DNA of 64,000 nt, from the NCBI GenBank assembly GCA_017562135.1, contig QEYB01000981.1, positions 62,001 to 126,000 on the forward strand, written 5' to 3'. The stretch comes from Dipylidium caninum (lineage: Eukaryota; Platyhelminthes; Cestoda; Cyclophyllidea; Dipylidiidae). The position numbers and the translations under genes were made by a program. Every line of letters starts with the position of its first letter. Positions within the stretch are counted from its first letter, which is position 1. A model generated the notes under the pieces. It ran no database searches and was not told the DNA's origin. It saw only the letters and a list, made by a program, of their open reading frames with translations. This document shows, piece after piece, positions 62,717 to 64,000 of this stretch.

Positions 62717-63300
62717 CTATACCGTTTTCTTCTTCGGCCGCATATTCTTTATAGTTTCCAGAGTAGCCTTGCGCATGCGGTAACCACTGATGACCCTATT
62801 TTGCTGAATAAGAAAGGCACAGTATAAGAAATGCAGTAATTTGTGGGAGGGGGGGTTAACGCATAATCAGTAAAACGAAGTTCAACACGGGGCAGACGGC
62901 TCTTCGTATCATCAGAAGTAAATAACAGTCCACAATAACTTACGGATTTCCTCGCGACCATGACCTGAAACCTCTGAAAGTCAGTGAGGTTGGCACGAAT
63001 GCTTTTCTTCTTCAATTTACGGGCCCAGACTGATTTTTCCCAGAGCTCGCCCATTTTTTTTCTGTGCCAGAGGTCTTTAATCCCAAGGGTACCACAGTTA
63101 ACTGGGATCTTCAACACGAACTTCGTAAGGTGAAGCCTTTTGATGTTAACAGGACGCCGAGGGACGCCGGTGCAGGGACCATCAATAAGGACGCGATTTT
63201 GGTCGATGATGTCAACGATAACAGCCACTTTTCTGGCGAAAGCACCGTGGGTGATAAACACTACACGACCACGTTCAACGAATCTGGTGTAACGAACCAT
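62717..63300 (-). CDS. RPL14: 60S ribosomal protein L14 (eL14)
   Basis: eL14 is a structural protein of the large cytosolic ribosomal subunit. Two exons on the minus strand (62944-63300 and 62717-62803, intron 140 nt) give 147 residues. The start is the ATG at 63300, because MVRYTRFVERGRVVFI aligns directly with the family N-terminus. Further matches are VAVIVDIIDQNRVLIDGPCT, then LHLTKFVLKIP, and LTDFQRFQVMVARK in the C-terminal half. The second exon reads QNRVISGYRMRKATLETIKN and ends with a basic tail KKKTV. It lacks the long Ala/Lys-rich extension of mammalian L14, as expected outside vertebrates. Its 3' end faces PEPD, with 302 bases between stop codons. Confidence 0.95.
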
Positions 63301-64000
63301 AAACCAAGCTAGATGCCAGCAGGCACGAGATGATCGTCGAAGCGGCGCAAGACGGAGGATGGAGTATTTAAACAAACGGATGCGGAAATGAAGGACTTCG
63401 GTAGTGCTTGGGGGTTTTCCAGTATCACCTGCAAAATCGAAATATTTCTCAGCAAATATTAACTTTCAGGGCGCAAGAAGTTGCTAATTGAGCGACATTG
63501 ATTGAAATGAAGTCGACCCCGAGAATATCTGGTATTTGCCTTCGACATAATCGGAACATATTGACGCAAATTGTGTGGAACAACCTCAAAGAGCTTATTA
63601 CTTGATTTTTTAAAGTAACTTAAAGGATCATGATACCAAATTTGGACCAGTAGCCACGTTTCGTCTCCGAGCACTAAAATTAATGGCACCCCAAATTATC
63701 TATTTCCGGTGCAAATAGGTATTTGACATAGTAGAATGCAGTCAGAGCAAGTTTATTTATTCCATAGTAGGCTGTCATTTGTGTCGCTTAAGCGCGTTAA
63801 GTTTTCTTGAACCATTAAATAATTCAGTTACGACATCGAGATTTATAAAATTTCTTTCACACCAAGCTTAACTGCACGCCTTTAACTTTGTAACAAATAG
63901 AGTTTCATGGAAATATCTTCCGACTATGTATACGTGATTGGCGAAAATAACTCTTACAAAATTGCTTTTCAACCGCCAAACAAGAAAATTGGCGTATATT
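63301..64000. other. RPL14 upstream region, no gene seen
   Basis: This contains the RPL14 promoter and 5' leader. I see no exon of another gene. The frame at 63459-63689 (minus) has a weak transposase-like look (VLGDETWLLVQIWYHDPLSY) but is too short to assign. Confidence 0.4.

Overview
This is animal nuclear DNA: genes are split by GT-AG introns, intergenic spacers are long, and there are no bacterial-type operons. The encoded proteins are metazoan housekeeping and cilium proteins. A single-exon universal stress protein, very small introns (29-38 nt) crowded at 5' gene ends, and a possible spliced-leader acceptor point to a flatworm (Platyhelminthes). A parasitic species, perhaps a tapeworm, is likely, but that last step is inference. 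All protein names come from matching translated exons to remembered family sequences; no search was run.

Layout. 1-9.4 kb: mostly non-coding, with a universal stress protein gene on the minus strand (2926-3435) and a deleted mariner transposon copy (about 7395-8290). 9.4-13.4 kb: GEMIN5 (plus strand), the WD40/TPR subunit of the SMN complex. 13.5-23.9 kb: a SUN-domain nuclear-envelope protein (plus), whose first large intron appears to contain a second, longer mariner copy (15442-16470). 23.9-26.6 kb: no gene seen. 26.6-29.4 kb: COPS3, COP9 signalosome subunit 3 (plus, 14 exons). 29.8-56.2 kb: a giant outer-arm axonemal dynein heavy chain of the DNAH5/DNAH8 type (plus), with tail, six AAA modules, stalk and C-terminal domain. 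56.8-57.5 kb: GID4, degron receptor of the GID/CTLH ubiquitin ligase (minus, 5' end not found). 59.2-62.4 kb: prolidase PEPD (plus). 62.7-63.3 kb: ribosomal protein eL14/RPL14 (minus).

The genes do not form one pathway. COPS3 and GID4 both belong to ubiquitin-ligase control, and the dynein drives ciliary beating, but the grouping looks like ordinary gene order. The dynein and GID4 converge tail to tail, as do PEPD and RPL14.

Two properties of the sequence matter for its use. First, at least nine one-base frame breaks fall inside conserved dynein exons, mostly at short homopolymers, with single breaks in COPS3 and probably GEMIN5. Residual assembly error is the likeliest cause, so ab initio gene models here will be fragmented. 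Second, COPS3 shows a sharp 5'-to-3' increase in intron size and GID4 has only micro-introns. I found no clearly novel biological system. The most interesting candidates are the possible trans-spliced GEMIN5-SUN tandem and the micro-intron architecture.
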